From Apus apus (lineage: Eukaryota; Chordata; Aves; Apodiformes; Apodidae): a DNA stretch of 64,000 nucleotides. Below are positions 45,301 through 57,000 of the stretch, in pieces; the first letter of the stretch is position 1; each line of letters begins with the position of its first letter. A program made the position numbers and the translations under genes. Location: assembly GCF_020740795.1 (NCBI RefSeq), contig NC_067301.1, positions 4,774,001 through 4,838,000 of the forward strand, given 5' to 3'. The notes beneath the pieces are model-generated. The model was not told the DNA's origin. It ran no database searches and saw only the letters and a program-made list of their open reading frames with translations.

Positions 45301-48300
45301 CAACATGGTCCATCAGAGCAGGATGAAGCTGCATTTCAAATATTCAAAGATGCTTCAAGGAGAATTGTGGAAGGGACAGTAACAACCAAATGGTGCTTGC
45401 TGCAGTGGTCAAGTACTTCAGGGTAACAGTGATGCTCTGAAGTTCATATTGATCCAGAGATGACTTAGTTTTGAGGTACACAAAAGATTTCCATTGGCAG
45501 CAAGCACCAAAGCATCTATTTCTTTCCCTTTTTCCCCAAAATTGAGGGCTGGGAAGCTAAGCAAAGCTTGTTCACTAATATCCAAAAAACCATCATCCAA
45601 TTGGCAGTTAAAAACTATTAAAAAACAGCTATAAAACGGGCAAGAACTGTATGTACAGGTTTCAGGACTATAAACAGCTGTATTCAGACATTACATTTCC
45701 TGTCACTCTCAGCTTCTCCACCCCAGTGGAATGCTCCTGAGCTTTCCAGACAGGAATGCAGATGGAAGACTAAAAGCTTTGTCACAGTTTCCCAAACAGC
45801 TAAAACATATGCAGCAACAACAGCCTTTCCTAAGGAGGCAGACGTAGCAGTCACAGTGAAGAACTTTGCATAGGAAGAAATTCTCCCCCCAGGCAGTGTA
45901 TCAAGCTTTGGTATAATGAGAGCATTTTACCTTAAAAATGCCATTCTTTTTTTTTTTTTCACAACCCTCCCCTTGCAGGAATCTCCTCTTTAAACAGTAT
46001 TGCTGTATGTACTGCTTCATCTGATGATGTTCACTTTCACTGTAGGGATGCCTCTTGTAAGGAAATAGTCTCAAAATATTTGGTTCATTTAAACCTTTAG
46101 AGGTGCTTTGGATTTTTGCTGTTCAGAGTAAGAAAAGCACAACCTTATCTTCAAATACAGGGAAAGCAGAATTGATAAAGGTCTCTTAAAGAGGACAAGG
46201 CTAATTAATTGGAAATGTTCTTGTAAGATGTCAAAAAGGAACAGGACAATCTTTTAAAAGAAGTATGTAAATACTCTGCCCAGTTTTCCAGGGTTCCCTT
46301 TAGCCTACATTGCAGCCAGCCAGGTAGAAAGTTCAAACCAGCCTCATCCAAACCAGTATTTCCAGGTGCAGTCCAAAGCAGATGGGCAGCCTTGGAGATG
46401 TTACCAGCTTCTCCATTCTGTACACATTTATTTTCAAGACTTCAATCACCTTACTAAAGTGTGAAACAACCCAGATCTGCAAACATGGATGCTACTGGGA
46501 AAGGAAGAGAAATGGGAAGATTTGCTGAGCCCTGACACCAGCTTGAAAGGAAACTGTTCATGCCAGCACATCAGCATCTCCATATCTTTCCAGAGAGGTA
46601 CCTGCAGTCTTTCCCACCAGATCTGGCGGATGATCTCCCGGCGTTCTGGTACAAGTTTATACTGGATAACCTCTTCCAGCTCTGACAGCATCTGGCAGGA
46701 TACCATAGCCTGAAGGAAACAATCACATTCCATCCAAATCACTACAGAACAAATCTATAATTAAGGAACAGTATTTTGGCATCAAAATCTTAAGTACATA
46801 TGCTGCCCAACAGGTAAAGGACCGACTGCTATATCCTGGTATCCAGGCAATCTGCTGATTGCAACTTTATAAATGTCAATTCTTGTTTCTTTTGAGGGAG
46901 GTGAGCTCACTTCACTGTTTCATTTGTCCTACAAAGTTGTATTTCTTATCTAACAAAAGCCATTGAGCTTGTGGGCCTACACAGGCCTTCTTGTTTGACA
47001 CCAGGGCTACTGGGGAGTCTTATGCAGCTGCTAGAGACAGTCTGAGCCAGCAAGGAGGAGAAAGGAGGCTGCCAGGTAGACACTTACCCCATAGGCTCGA
47101 CTGTAGCTCTCTCCTGCCATGGCAGTCAGCTCAGCATCTAGCAGATCTCTGGCTTTGTCAATGCACTGAAATAAAACAAGATATTGAGACAAAGGTGCTA
47201 TATTTTACCTAGAGTCAACCATTGGAACTGTCAGTATCTGTTCCATCTCGTGAATAAAGCTGGCTTTGTTCCCGTTGTCCAACAAGAAGCAAGAAAGGAT
47301 GTTATCAATAGAAAGAACTGACAAGAAAACAGTGTCCAAGGGCAGGGATAGGGAAAGCCAAGGGGGCTTCATTTATCACCTACCCAGTCTGAAGCTTCTC
47401 TTTCTACCAAATCAAAGTTTGCAGTATTTCTCATCCTAATGTCATCGTAGAAATCATCATTAATAACATTTATAGTGAAAAAGTTCACATTTTAGTGGAA
47501 GAGAGTGGGTTACAAAAAAGCCTTGAGAAATGTCTCTTGATAATGTATGAAGACAGAAAATAGCTTTCACTGCTTTACGTAACCCAACAGGTTTTTATGA
47601 ATTTTACAGGACAGCAAATTCCATTTCTCTTCCTCCAACTAAGACATGCTCCTCAAGCATGAAATAAATCCTGCTCTGGTTCCAGTCATTATATAATCTC
47701 TCATCTATAGTTTTTCTTGTTCAAAATGTTAAAGGTTAGTCACAAACTCTGCCCCTTCGAATGCCTGGCTAACTTTACTGTACACATCACCCAAAAATCT
47801 ATGTACAGGCTTTGACAGAGCAGACTGAACTACTGCTTTACCAAAGCTGGCAACTCAGCACAGAATTCTCAGAAATGGTACTTGAGCTTCCCTGGAAAGT
47901 GAACAATATGCTCCACATCTACAGAGGGAAAAAAGTCTCCTCTGTGACAAACAAGCATACCAGGGTGGCTCCATTTAATAGATTCATTCCTTGCCTTGAT
48001 TTCTCATCTTCATCTAAGGTTTATCACTGCTACCAGAAAAATTAGAGGAAAAGTTCTGGTACTTCACAGAAAAGGCTGCAACAGACAGAACTGCACAGAA
48101 CACCCATGAAGAATCTTATGTGTGTCTTATGCCATGAATGCCTTTCACCAAGCAGCAGAATGGAACCTCTGCCAAGATACTCTTTGTGCACTGTCTAAAA
48201 CACAGACATAAAAGTGAAGAAGCCTAAGAATGACTAGAGCATTCTTACCCACCACAGCACTGCACCACCATTATCTATGTATTCACTGCTGTGTTTCCAG

Positions 48301-51300
48301 TAATACCAGATAAGCTCAATCACCAAGGTCTAATACATCAATAGAAAAAGGTTACTGGGCAATTCACAGCCAACTGCTTTAAAACAGCATGCCTTTCCAT
48401 GCAGCAATATAGCCTAGCTCATCTTAAACTAAGTTTTGAAAAGCCAACAAAGAGGATAATTACCTGCTGAGCCAGTGAGAAAAGGTCCTGATGAAGAGCC
48501 AGCACAGCTCTGTAGAAAGCACCATCGTGAGTGTCTCTTGGGATCATGCAGGTATATTCTTCCATGCTATCCCACTGACCTGCAGAGACACAGACACCCC
48601 CAGTAACAAAACAGCCTTCTCTGCAGGATAAGAACAGGACTATGCTACGGTGCTGAGGCACCAGCACCCAGGCCTGAATGGGTGACTGCTGTGTGGCACT
48701 TCTGCATTTCAGTCAGCTCTCCTACAGCTTGTCTTTGGCAGGGACAGACTGTGTTACACCCAGAAACTGTATCTATACATACACAGACACTGTATGGATA
48801 CATGCACGAGTTAGAGACAAGCAAAAGCACAGACATTTTTCTTCTAGGCAATTGTTATCCTCATGGAAAAGGTTCTTGCATCCCTTGTGATGAAAAAGTT
48901 GAAATGCTGACATTTCCAGAACATTTGAATGAATCGGTGTCCTACAAAGTAAAAGGTTCATTCTTCTCAGCAAGGGCTGGCAGACAGCAAGTGATTTGTA
49001 AGTTTCTCTAGTAAATATCTGGCTATCAGAATAACTGATATTTGGAACATTTCTGTATTTATTCCACTTAAGATAGTCTACTCAGCAGGCAAGATCTATT
49101 ACAACGCTCAGCAGATATTGTTCTAGTTTGTAAATAAGAATATGCCACAAGTCTGAGAAATTCCATTAATCTCATTTCAAGCCTGAGCTATGTTTGATGT
49201 AAATAAGTAAAAGGGCCCAATTAAGCAAAAAAGATTTATGACATTTTGTAATTCTGAAGCAAGTTAAAACTACCTGTGCTTCCAGACTGTGGGTTGTCAC
49301 ATAACTACCACATAAGGATATGTTACCTAGACCCCAGGCAGCAGCAGCAGCCATCCTGGCCATCTTAGCTTGAGTTTCATCATTGACCTGGGTCCACTTT
49401 TCACAGCATTGCTGGTGGAGCTGCCCCCTAAGAAGAATCCACAATTTCTGGTCAGTAAAATAGCCCCTTCTGAGAATTCCACCTTGCTAAACAACCACTT
49501 TCCACAGATAAGATGACAACCAGCCCCACCGTTCTTTTTAAACCCTTTTTATACAGAGTGGAAAATAGATTCTTCTCCTCTGGCCAACTCAGCTGCACTA
49601 GTTGAATGACAAATACCCTCCAACCAGGAAATAATTTAAAGGCATAATATGCTTTGAAAACACAGAAGTTTGCATTTGTTCCTCAGCAGTTAGTAATATA
49701 TATTTTAGACACTGAACTGTCAACTCCACTCTGCAAATGCAGAGTCAAAACCCACATATGACCTGAATCTCTTGTGCACAGCTCCTGCTGTCAAACATTT
49801 TTGATAAACATAACATCAAGTTTGAAGACAGAGGCTAGAGAATCAGTAATGCTGTAACCTAGCATGAAGAACTATCATGGCAAGATCTGAATCTTTCATC
49901 TCCAATAGAGAGGAAGCATCAGGATTTTTTAAGTATTTCTTTTAAATCAACTGCAAATGCTCCATTAATCAAACCAATTACTATGAGTGTTGCAGTTCCA
50001 CAATTTCACAGGCTGGATACTCTGTGGCAGTAAAACAGCTGCCAACTGTGAGGGAGGCCAGCTTGCCTTTTCTGCTGTCACCCTCTCCCCTACCAAAAAG
50101 AAAGATGAAATCAAACAGAACCAATGGGCTGCCACGGGCAAGACAGTCATTCTGACAGCTTGATGGCCCAGAAGGAAAAAAACCAACAACAAAAAAACCC
50201 ACAAAACAAAAAAAAAAACCAAGCCAAATCTATGAACAACAGTAAATCAGGACCTCTAGATGCTAATAAAGGAGTATGGCTCTTGCAGACATAACTACAT
50301 CAGGAGACAAATGGCTAAGATGTTTTGGCTGTACTTGCAGAACATCACTGCCCAGAGCACTGAAATAACAATGCTGTGTAGCACTGGTTCTAGATTAACT
50401 GCCATATTCTGGGAAGCAGACTCCAGCAGCAGAAATAGTCAAGCTGAACACTACTGAAGAGTATCAGCAGTCAAATCATGGGGTCCTCAGTCTCAGGAGG
50501 ATGTCTCTGTAGTCAGCTGCAAGGGAGCAGACAGCACTTTGCCAAGATACTTCTGAGTTGTACAGAACATCTGCACAGAGAGGGAGTGCAGCTCAGCAGC
50601 AAGCACAGAGCTCTGCCAGACTGTGACTTCTCATCACAGAACAAAAGCAGTCTTTTCTAATTTGTCCCTGAAGAAGCAGGAGGTTCAGAGAGGACATTTT
50701 TCACAAAGACATATCCTGCAGGAGGGAGAAATTCCCTAAATCCCTGGTGGGAACTGCCTACTCCTAGAAAAGGTGACTGAGAAATGCTCATTAAGAGGAT
50801 CTATTTTTCTAACTGCAAAAGCTACGCCCAACATGCCACACCCTCATCTAGAAATAAAAAGGGCAGAAAAATGCTGTCAGAATTAGGTTTCTCAAACAGC
50901 TCTGTCTCCCCAACAGTAAAATGACTTTAGTGAAGAGGAATCTCCTCACTGTTGTCATCCCATGGGTTCACGTCAGGACCCATCAGGGGAGAGCTCTAAT
51001 GACATGAAAAGTTCAGCAGAAAGGCAGAACCTGGACCAAATCACACATGCCCCTGGGCAGAACTGCATGCTCCAGTGAACAGGATGCCTTCTCCAATTAT
51101 CTTCTCTGAATTGAAGTGAACAGGGAGAAAAACAGAGGTCCCCAGTTAACCAGCAAGCTAGAAGTCACTACCAGCTCAGCCTCTCACAAGAACTGGCTCT
51201 AATCATTTACATGTTGACAATACATTTAACTCAGTTTGAAATACCTCATGTCCACAAAGGCAACGCTTAATGAATGCTAAAAAAAGAGTAATAATTAAAA

Positions 51301-54040
51301 ACTCTGGCATCTACAGGATGAGCAAAAGGGTTGTAAAGTGGGAGCACTTTATTTGACACAACCTTACACTCAGGTGACTCTTGGGAAGCAACTTCACTAA
51401 CAGTGGTGCAAAAGGCCATGCATTCTGGACATGCAAAGGTCCCACCACAAATGAATACAGAAATCTCCCAGGTTTTAATCAGAGTTTAAAAAGGACAGCC
51501 ACAATGAGCTCCTTTTATGATTGCTTTTGACAAGTGTTCCCAGTGAATGTTTCCTGAAAGGTCCCCTCTATTCACAAGTTCTTTCTTTGTTACAAATGGA
51601 GTTGATCACAAGACTGCAGATTTTCTTTCAGGAAGAACTTAGCAGATGGCCCATCCCAAAAGACTTAGAGATGTCATTACCAATCCTGACTGCAATGAAC
51701 AGCATGAGAAATCACTGGAAAGTGGAGAGTCAAGTGGGAATACTCGAACTATTAAGTAAGCAAGAGTAACTAGAAATTCAGGCAAATAAATAAATTTCAC
51801 CTGGATAACAGCATCCAGAGAAGAGTTAGGCACCATTTCAAAAGGCAACATTTTCCTCAGTCTTCAGGCATTCCCCTCTTACCATTCACCAAGAGCTTCC
51901 AAGCAACGCATCCGTCCTAGCATCAGCTCAGGATCATCTTTGTTTGTGTCCATCTTCTTGTCATAGGCCACCAGAGCATCTTCCCACTCATGAAGCTTTT
52001 CATACCAGGTTGCTTGAATTTCCTAAGAGGAAAAAAAGAAATAAATCAGATTAAACAACAGGATTAAAACTCACCTTTCTATATTAACTACTGCAGCTTT
52101 TCCTGAAGAATTCTGTGCCTATGGTGGTCACTCAGCCCTTTATTTTAAACATCCTTGTGGACTTCTACAACACAGATAAAAGCCTCAAGCTAGTGCAAAA
52201 ACAGGAATCCAGAGTATTGCTTAATCTGCACAGCAATGAATTCAGGATTTAGCAGAGGGATCAATCAAACATCATCCCCTCTTCAGTGTCACTGAAATAA
52301 TACCTCAGTAGCTGGTGCTTTAATTTTTGGAGAGAAAAAGGGTGAATATTTATATTCCACTTGCCATTGTTGCACATACTTGCATTTAAACAAGAACGAT
52401 AATCCACTCTCAGGAATGGAGTGATGAGCTGGGAAAAAAACCCCAAACAAACAACAAAAAACCCCAGAAAGCACAGTGTACATCTGGCTACTGCTAGGCC
52501 AAGTATTGATGTTGGAGACTACTCATAGCCCTCTTAAGGCAAGGCTGTGGCTTGTAACAAAGACTTTAAGAGTAAGCCAAGGAGTGATCCTTATCAGCTG
52601 CACAAACTTTTCTTCAGTCCTTGTTTCTAGATTTTGTTTCTAATTTTCAAGAAATAAAATGCATTAATATTTTTTCCATACTTACCTTTTGCTAAAGATT
52701 TTCTGCTCAGTCCTTGGCAGCTCATGTCTTGACATAGGCTGCAGAAGACATTCTTTTCCCAGCCCTGTGGGCAGGGTCATTATAAATCATGCTCTCCATA
52801 TCAGGCCTTCCACTTAGGACATTTATTTACCAGCCCTTGAACTTGTAAGTTCAGTCACAGTATTTCAAGTCAGTTCTGAAAGCAGAGCTCAGAGCTCCTC
52901 TTCATTTCTTTTCACTGCCTATTCTCACAAATCCTGTTGTTTTGAACCACATTTACTGCTACCACCACATTACTGCTGCAAAGTGAGGTCAGAATTAGGT
53001 AACAGAGCTTTGCTTAATCCACCCTAGGAATAAAAAGAAGCTGCAAAGATGTTCTTAAGTCCATACCTCTCCCAGAAAGGATTTATTTTCCAGTCTAGGT
53101 CAAGATCCCACATAATCCTACACCAGAGGAATTCCCCATTCTGTGCTTATACCTCTTCCCACTTTCTAGTGCTTCCTAAAGAAAGAGGCCAGTCTACTGT
53201 GCTTTCAGGGCTACCTTCCTTTTCCCAATCACCCTAAGGCACTACAAAAATGATCACTGCAAAATCATCTTTTTAACGGAGTAAAACTGGCAGGAGAACA
53301 GAGAAGCTTTAGTCCCTGAACACAAATTAAATGCTTCCAAAAAAGGAGGAAAAGAAGGTAAGTTGTACAGAGAAAGACAGAGAACAAATACAAAACGGGA
53401 TTATTTTATTTCTGTGAGCAGTCAAAATTGTACAGGACTGGCTAATTTATAACTCTAAATACTATCTGTGAACTCTGACAGGTTCATGTGCCTCCTGGAT
53501 GAGAGAGACTAGAAGCACAACTTCCATTAAATCCACATCTGGAAGGTGCTGATGCAGTTCCTCAACCCTCAAGCATTTAAAGCTTAGAACAGGGACTTAT
53601 TCCCTCACTTCTCAACTTCTTCTAAATAAACTTACTTCTTTTTGCAAGTTACTAGTTCCTCACAGTTGCATTTAGTGGCAATGGTAGCTGCTAAATTCTC
53701 CTCCCAATCAGGTTCTTGAACAAGTTCTTGCAGCCTTCCCCAGCTGTCTTACCTGTGTGCAGTATTTTCTGGCACACAGCTAAACACACAGTGTGCACCC
53801 CCAAGGGCATCAAGGCACCTTCAGTGTGAAGGAGGCAATATGAGAAGCAGGGATAGAACCTCAATGTGGCTGACTGAAAAAACAAAGTACCACCACACAC
53901 ACAAGGTCCCCCTCAAACCCCATGAAAACACAAGAGATGAAGAGAATTATCCAGCAGGACTCACCAGCTCCCCAAAGTGCTTCATGGCATATTCCAGTAC
54001 CCCAGCAGCTGCTTCTGGCTGCTGCAGTTTATTGTTAATG
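26680..54040 (-). CDS. MTOR: Serine/threonine kinase mTOR, exons 29-58 (C-terminal part of gene)
   Basis: mTOR is the catalytic subunit of mTORC1 and mTORC2, which couple nutrients and growth factors to translation, autophagy and cytoskeletal control. Thirty exons in the window join in frame and encode the last 1,117 residues, from about human residue 1420 to the C-terminus, ending GWCPFW. The first exon starts at phase 2 with the last base of a serine codon, so the gene continues to the right beyond 64000. Visible domains are most of FAT, FRB, the PI3K-like kinase domain with all catalytic motifs, the regulatory segment with the S2448-equivalent site, and FATC. The numbering 29-58 assumes the 58-exon human structure and agrees with ANGPTL7 lying in the next intron, as in human. 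No defect is seen. Exon coordinates are in the block entries. Confidence 0.96.
28034..29245 (-). other. MTOR: MTOR exons 54-56: regulatory segment before FATC
   Basis: Exons are 29180-29245, 28404-28484 and 28034-28114. The motif [15 protein letters not shown] keeps the S2448 and T2446 phosphosites of human mTOR, and [12 protein letters not shown] keeps the S2481 autophosphorylation site. Sequence around them differs modestly from human ([15 protein letters not shown]). Confidence 0.94.
29567..32194 (-). other. MTOR: MTOR exons 50-53: kinase C-lobe with catalytic and activation loops
   Basis: Exons are 32112-32194, 30774-30846, 30192-30266 and 29567-29702. The catalytic loop [17 protein letters not shown] contains the D2338, H2340 and N2343 equivalents. 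HIDFGDCFE contains the metal-binding aspartate, and the activation loop follows in [20 protein letters not shown]. The catalytic set is complete, so kinase activity is expected. Confidence 0.96.
30605..30690 (+). mobile_element. Probable MIR-like ancient SINE fragment
   Basis: In the intron between MTOR exons 51 and 52, the segment from CTATTACTTTCATTTTGCCT to GGGCTTGCCCAGGATCACAC resembles the central part of the MIR core-SINE consensus as I remember it. It is strongly diverged and too short to be certain. Confidence 0.45.
32653..34875 (-). other. MTOR: MTOR exons 46-49: kinase N-lobe and mLST8-binding insert
   Basis: Exons are 34701-34875, 34325-34460, 33473-33620 and 32653-32775. They carry [18 protein letters not shown], the ATP-anchoring lysine in [16 protein letters not shown], the hinge segment [20 protein letters not shown], and the insert to which mLST8 binds (about [20 protein letters not shown] to [10 protein letters not shown]). 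Confidence 0.95.
35160..36132 (-). other. MTOR: MTOR exons 44-45: FKBP12-rapamycin binding (FRB) domain
   Basis: Exons are 35950-36132 and 35160-35294. FRB gates access to the active site and is where FKBP12-rapamycin docks. The residues that matter for binding in human are all present: the S2035 equivalent in [15 protein letters not shown]2027 in WHEMWHEG, and T2098 and W2101 in [18 protein letters not shown]. Rapamycin sensitivity is therefore expected. Confidence 0.95.
36754..38636 (-). other. MTOR: MTOR exons 40-43: end of FAT domain
   Basis: Exons are 38536-38636, 38168-38264, 37446-37544 and 36754-36876. They encode the conserved last helices of FAT, with [60 protein letters not shown] and [15 protein letters not shown]. 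All borders are GT-AG and phases match. Confidence 0.95.
39125..39140. repeat. (AT)8 microsatellite
   Basis: A pure AT dinucleotide run lies in the MTOR intron between exons 39 and 40. Confidence 0.9.
39257..39463 (-). other. MTOR: MTOR exon 39: FAT exon with variable disordered loop
   Basis: This 69-codon exon starts [20 protein letters not shown] and ends [14 protein letters not shown]. Between them is a disordered Ser/Thr/Glu-rich loop. The human protein has an extra Ala/Thr-rich run of about a dozen residues here, which this sequence lacks, reading [19 protein letters not shown] instead. A 15-base G-run lies just upstream of the acceptor. Confidence 0.93.
39478..39492. repeat. MTOR: 15-base G homopolymer in splice-acceptor tract
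   Basis: On the transcribed strand this is a C-run lying 14-28 bases upstream of the acceptor of MTOR exon 39, forming part of its polypyrimidine tract. Homopolymer length is prone to sequencing error. Confidence 0.85.
40233..54040 (-). other. MTOR: MTOR exons 29-38: FAT domain, helical repeats
   Basis: Exons are 53965-54040, 51883-52022, 49327-49427, 48464-48579, 47088-47165, 46602-46709, 44610-44735, 43847-43978, 41608-41723 and 40233-40350. They encode the TPR-like alpha-solenoid of FAT that clamps the kinase. Anchors include [89 protein letters not shown] and [20 protein letters not shown]. Small differences from human include KWTQVNDET and [11 protein letters not shown]. Confidence 0.95.
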
Positions 54041-57000
54041 CTGAAAAGTAAGAAGAGAAAGACCATTTAACACAGTTGGCAATTACCAGGGGCTGATACG
54101 AGCCTCTACTTGATAATACCAAACACTGTAATTTACAAATATCAATGGAACACCCTCCTTTTTCTTTAAAACTTTAAAGTGAATGAGTAGACTACATAAG
54201 ATACAGTGTCCACATATTTGCTAAACATTAGGTGCACACACACTCTGCACACATTCTCAAGACTTGTTACACAAAACAGTGATTCTATATGATTATCAAG
54301 TCTAAACAGCAGCCTGCAAAGGGGGAAGAATAGATGCCAATAGCTTGAAAGGCATAATTTCTCAAACAGCTGCACTTCTTAAAGAGCTTTACAGTAGTGA
54401 TTTTTTAATCCTTTCTATTAAACAGACCAGGAGCTCCTTTAAAAATCAGACTAGAGAAGAGCAGACAAATGTCACTAGGAACACAACAGCTGACTTCACA
54501 AAAACCTTGCAACCCTACTTCTTGTTCCATGTTTCACCTAATGCCTCTGTACTGCTACCAACCAGTACTGGTGTAGCTCTTTTGCTGCTTTTCAAGACCC
54601 TGTCACACTCCTGCCATCCCAACCAGTCCTCATTCTTTGCAAGGGCAGCTGAACTGTGTGAAGCTCAAAGCAAAGAGGCTACTCCTGAGCCTGGTTCTCC
54701 AGGACAGAGACATGATGTACAGCTCTTCTCTTAAATCATCTGTATTTTACATTGCTTTTCTGATCTGTCCAAAATGGCTCTGTCTGCACTTTGGCATTTA
54801 CTGATCAGCACTTTTGCTAAACCCCAATTTAATGAGGAAATGAATTTTTTTATGAAGGTCCTGCTGTTTTATAAAGCTTATATACAGTCTCTGGCTCCTT
54901 GCTCTCCTCTTTCCCTAGTGGCACTGGAGAATAAGAAGGACAAGTGTTGAAAGCAGTGTCACAGCACCTGAGCATGCTACCACAGACCCAACAATCCAAT
55001 ATATAACACTAATTAACATTTGGAACGGAAACCATGTCACCTAACAGAGCAAAACATGTCAACTGAGAGCAATGCAAAGAGACTTTCACTGGTCTTTGAA
55101 TATGCTACTGTAGATACAGGCAGCTTTCAGAAATGTCCCTTCTTACCTGTCACCATCAGAAAGATTGCACATTTTCCCCCTGTGAGAGGCCTGTTGGTCA
55201 GCAAGAGACAACAGAATCTCTAGCATTTAAAGGAGTGCTGTGAGCTGACAAAAGAGGGAACATTTTCAAATGAAGGCTGTATTTCTTCTGCCTGTGGAAG
55301 TTTCCTTTCCTGACAACTGAAGAACCAAGCTCCTTGACACAACTCTGGGTATCTGGGAAGGTCAAGTAAAATACTCTTGGAAACAGGACCACAGAATGGC
55401 TTGAGCTCAAATCAGGCTAAGACTGCACCATAATCCCAGTTCAAGAAGACAGGTGCCCAAAAATGGGAAGCACTTGAAATAGATCTATGGCTTTTCTTAG
55501 CAAGACAATCCAAGAGCACACTACCTCCTCACTTCCCAAGGGAAAGCCAGGCAGCAGTGCCTCATAAAAGTGATAAATGGCTGTCACATTTCATATCCTG
55601 ATGATTTAAAGAGCCATTGGCAGACATATCACTTATAGCCTGTCAGACAGTTAATTACTTCCAACTTATCTCTCTTGTCAGCGCTTCCTGACACAATTGG
55701 CCGTTATCTTTAATTCTTCAACAATTAGCACTGCTCTTTTGCTGATGCTCCCTGGTGCACTCTATTACTCATTTTTTGTTTTGTACTTTCTTGGCTGTCT
55801 ATAAGTAGAATTACATGTTTCAAAGCTGTCTATGGCTTGGTTTAAGCAAGGGGAAGGGAAAGAAGGGAAGGGGAAGAAGAAAGACTTTGATTTAAAAGAA
55901 TACACAGCAGTAGATAAAATACTGTGCTGTCATTATTAATTATAAATTACTCTCTTGTAACAAATTATCTAGCCCACATAGTAAGTAAAGGTAGGTGGGC
56001 TTTTTATTAATATGGCTGAACATTCCCTGACTTACTTCTTAAGAATAATAAAACCTTGGTAATCACTCCACTGTTTTGCTGTTCAGTGTTACAGGCCGAG
56101 GGAAACACAATCGTGTGTGGGTTAAGTTCTGATCTTGTGTTTTGGAGTTGCTTGTCTTGAAAGACCTTGCTTTTCTGCTTTTTCTCAGCAGCTGGATTCA
56201 GTGTGCTCTGAATGTGGGAAGTATATTGGCAGTTCCCAAAAATCACTGCTACCAGAGCTGACTGGAATGTGTTTTCAGCAGCCCCACAGCTCTCTGCATA
56301 CAAATCCTGCAGATTGTACTTCTCTTGGAAAACTATTTCCACATGGGGTCCTGTTAACACATTCAAAATAAATAACATTCTGTGCTTCCCTGCCCCTTCA
56401 CCTTCCTACCCTTCAGGCACTGCCTGCCTCCCTGCAGATCTGATGAGCTCTGGGATCAGGCAAAGTCTTCTTAGACACAAGAGGTAAATTTTTCACCATA
56501 AGGACAGTCAAGCATTGGAATAGTCTCCCAAGAGAAGTGGTATATTCCCCCACATTGGACAGTTTTAAATCTCAGCTTGACAGGGTGCTGAGACACCTCA
56601 TAGAAACTATAGTACTACCTAGAAAGGTTGGACCAGATGATCCTTGAGGTCCCTTCCAACCTGACATTCTAGGATTCTTAAATTCTGTAACACTCTTAAA
56701 GCACTGCAGAGCTGTTTTCAAGTTATGGTGCTGGAGTCCAGACAGAATGAACAACACTACAGAAAAGCATCCAGGCACAGGTGAGGCCCCAAAGGGCTGA
56801 TATTCCAGCCAAAGTTGCCAGGGGGTTTTAGTCCCAGTGTTGCTGCTGGAAATCAGGGCAGTTTACTGGATTAGAATCAGGGGGATAGATTTCTCCTTGT
56901 ATCTGGAAAAAGATAACTACAAAATCTTTCTGGATTAAGGGAGAAGGTGGGAAAACATCTCTTAAGAGAGAAACAATGCTGCTGGCTAACTCAGCAGACA